Notes under the pieces: model-generated
The model's input: only the letters and a program-made list of their open reading frames with translations
What the model was told of the DNA's origin: nothing
The model's database searches: none
Program-made: the position numbers and the translations under genes
Part shown: one piece after another, positions 24,347 to 25,267 of the stretch
How the letters are laid out: every line of letters starts with the position of its first letter
How positions within the stretch are numbered: the first letter of the stretch is position 1
Assembly: GCA_034178965.1 (NCBI GenBank)
Contig: JAXFQM010000144.1
Coordinates: 1-25,267 of the forward strand
Source: Colimorpha sp034178965
Lineage (GTDB): Bacteria; Bacteroidota; Bacteroidia; Bacteroidales; P3
Length of the DNA stretch: 25,267 bases
Reading direction: 5' to 3'

Positions 24347-24820
24347 ATGTCTGAAATAAAATATTACAGTGAGGAGGGCCTAAAAAAGTTGCAGGACGAA
24401 CTTCATCGCATGATAGTAATAGACCGTCCCGCCGCCGCCGCCGCTATTGCCGAGGCCCGCGACAAAGGCGACCTTTCTGAAAATGCCGAGTATGATGCCG
24501 CCAAGGAGGCGCAAGGTCATCTCGAGGCGCGCATTACGAAGTTGCAAGAGTTGATTGCAAACGCTCGTCTCATAGACGAAAGCAAGATTGATGTAAGCAA
24601 GGTGTTGCTTCTCTCCAAAATCACCATACAAAACGTGAAGAGCCAGGTAAAGCAGACCTACACGATTGTCCCGGAAAGTGAAGCTGATTTGAAGAAAGCC
24701 TTGATATCGGTGACTTCGCCCTTTGCGCAGGCTTTCCTGGGTAAGCAGAAGGGTGACGTAGTGGAGGTGCATGTGCCCGCAGGCACGATGACATTTAAAA
24801 TACTTTCCATTGAAAGGTAA
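24347..24820 (+). CDS. greA: Transcription elongation factor GreA
   Basis: The 157-residue product is a normal-length GreA. The N-terminal coiled-coil hairpin carries ARDKGDLSENAEYDAAKEAQ at 37-56, with tip acids Asp42 and Glu45 that stimulate transcript cleavage by backtracked RNA polymerase. The C-terminal FKBP-like domain includes YTIVPESEADLKKALISVTS and SPFAQAFLGKQKGD. The ATG at 24347 gives the standard start MSEIKYYSEEGL. It is followed by the HIT gene after 25 bases, probably on one transcript, and is cut off from the upstream operon by a terminator. Confidence 0.97.
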   Translation: MSEIKYYSEEGLKKLQDELHRMIVIDRPAAAAAIAEARDKGDLSENAEYDAAKEAQGHLEARITKLQELIANARLIDESKIDVSKVLLLSKITIQNVKSQVKQTYTIVPESEADLKKALISVTSPFAQAFLGKQKGDVVEVHVPAGTMTFKILSIER

Positions 24821-24845
24821 TACACAAATAATAAACACCAAATTT

Positions 24846-25238
24846 ATGTCAAGTATTTTTTCAAAGATAGTATTGGGGGAAATACCCAGTTACAAGGTAG
24901 CGGAAACTGAAGACTGCCTTGCTTTTCTCGATGTGAACCCCATTCAGCGTGGCCACGTGCTTTGCATACCTAAGAAGGAGGTGGATTACCTATTCGACCT
25001 TGACGAAGAACTCTATGGTAAACTCATGCAATTCGCCGGCAGGGTGGCCAAGGGGGTGAAAAAAGTGTGCCCTTGCGTAAAAGTGGGCATGGGCGTTGTG
25101 GGCATAGACGTTCCGCATGCACATGTGCATCTCATTCCCATAAATGAAGGTAGCGACTTTAATTTTGGGCATCATGTGAAAATGACATCCGAGGAGTTTG
25201 CATACTTAGCCAAAGAAATATCCGACGCCATCGAGTAG
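24846..25238 (+). CDS. HIT family nucleotide hydrolase/transferase
   Basis: The 130-residue product begins SSIFSKIVLGEIPSYKVAET, the typical N-terminus of small HIT (HINT-like) proteins, and has the histidine triad PHAHVHLIPI with His91, His93 and His95. HIT enzymes hydrolyse nucleoside phosphoramidates or related adenylated compounds through a histidine-AMP intermediate in the cytoplasm. The frame opens at an ATG at 24810 inside the end of greA. The start at 24846 is preferred because it gives the family's usual first residues. The gene sits 25 bases after greA. The last 29 bases of the window after its stop hold nothing recognisable. Confidence 0.94.
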   Translation: MSSIFSKIVLGEIPSYKVAETEDCLAFLDVNPIQRGHVLCIPKKEVDYLFDLDEELYGKLMQFAGRVAKGVKKVCPCVKVGMGVVGIDVPHAHVHLIPINEGSDFNFGHHVKMTSEEFAYLAKEISDAIE

Positions 25239-25267
25239 TTAGAGGGGTTTGTTAAGTCGCAGTTAAC

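Noticed and set aside
1..25267. tRNA, rRNA, riboswitch or mobile element
   Set aside because: Reading both strands showed no cloverleaf-like element, rRNA segment, recognisable riboswitch, transposase, integrase or terminal repeats.

Overview
The window looks like a chromosomal segment of a Bacteroidales bacterium, most likely near Prevotellaceae. The signs are upstream -7 boxes of the Bacteroidetes form TAnnTTTG, a fused SecD-SecF, a DUF4301 protein, a phenylalanyl-tRNA synthetase alpha chain with a cysteine-rich insert, and a TonB-dependent receptor / giant secreted protein / PorV-like gene trio. Almost all of it is ordinary chromosome. I see no tRNA, rRNA, CRISPR array, transposase or integrase.

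Layout. Bases 1-3518 (minus strand): a secreted DNA/RNA endonuclease, then an M20 amidohydrolase whose end overlaps the start of a MATE efflux pump that runs off the left edge. Bases 3519-6811: a gene-poor gap with an inverted repeat, a plus-strand Nudix hydrolase, a shared bidirectional terminator, an untracked 47-residue basic protein with a hairpin leader (minus), and a two-gene minus-strand unit of a small lipoprotein followed by a DUF4301 protein. Bases 6812-9048 (plus): a lipoprotein cyclophilin, pheS and folB, closed by a strong terminator. Bases 9049-9379: a 331-base gap with an ordered array of ATGGGT repeats at exact 11-bp spacing, then a promoter for an unrecognised 184-residue protein, which converges on radC. 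Bases 10673-13899: a divergent promoter region and secDF.

Bases 13991-24234: an acidic single-pass membrane protein, then the main accessory block. This is a three-gene operon of about 9.7 kb. It encodes a 1264-residue TonB-dependent receptor with an N-terminal carboxypeptidase-regulatory-like domain, a 1601-residue secreted protein with a C-terminal sorting-domain-like fold, and a 356-residue PorV/PorQ-family barrel. Bases 24293-25238: a terminator, greA and a HIT-family hydrolase.

How the genes fit together. SecDF drives export of the many signal-peptide proteins encoded here (endonuclease, lipoproteins, receptor, giant protein, PorV-like protein). The three-gene operon is the best candidate for an undescribed surface system. 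Its parts suggest that the 1601-residue protein is moved to the cell surface by a type IX-like route, with the PorV-like barrel as carrier and the receptor as an outer-membrane partner. That is inference: no core type IX secretion gene lies in this window.
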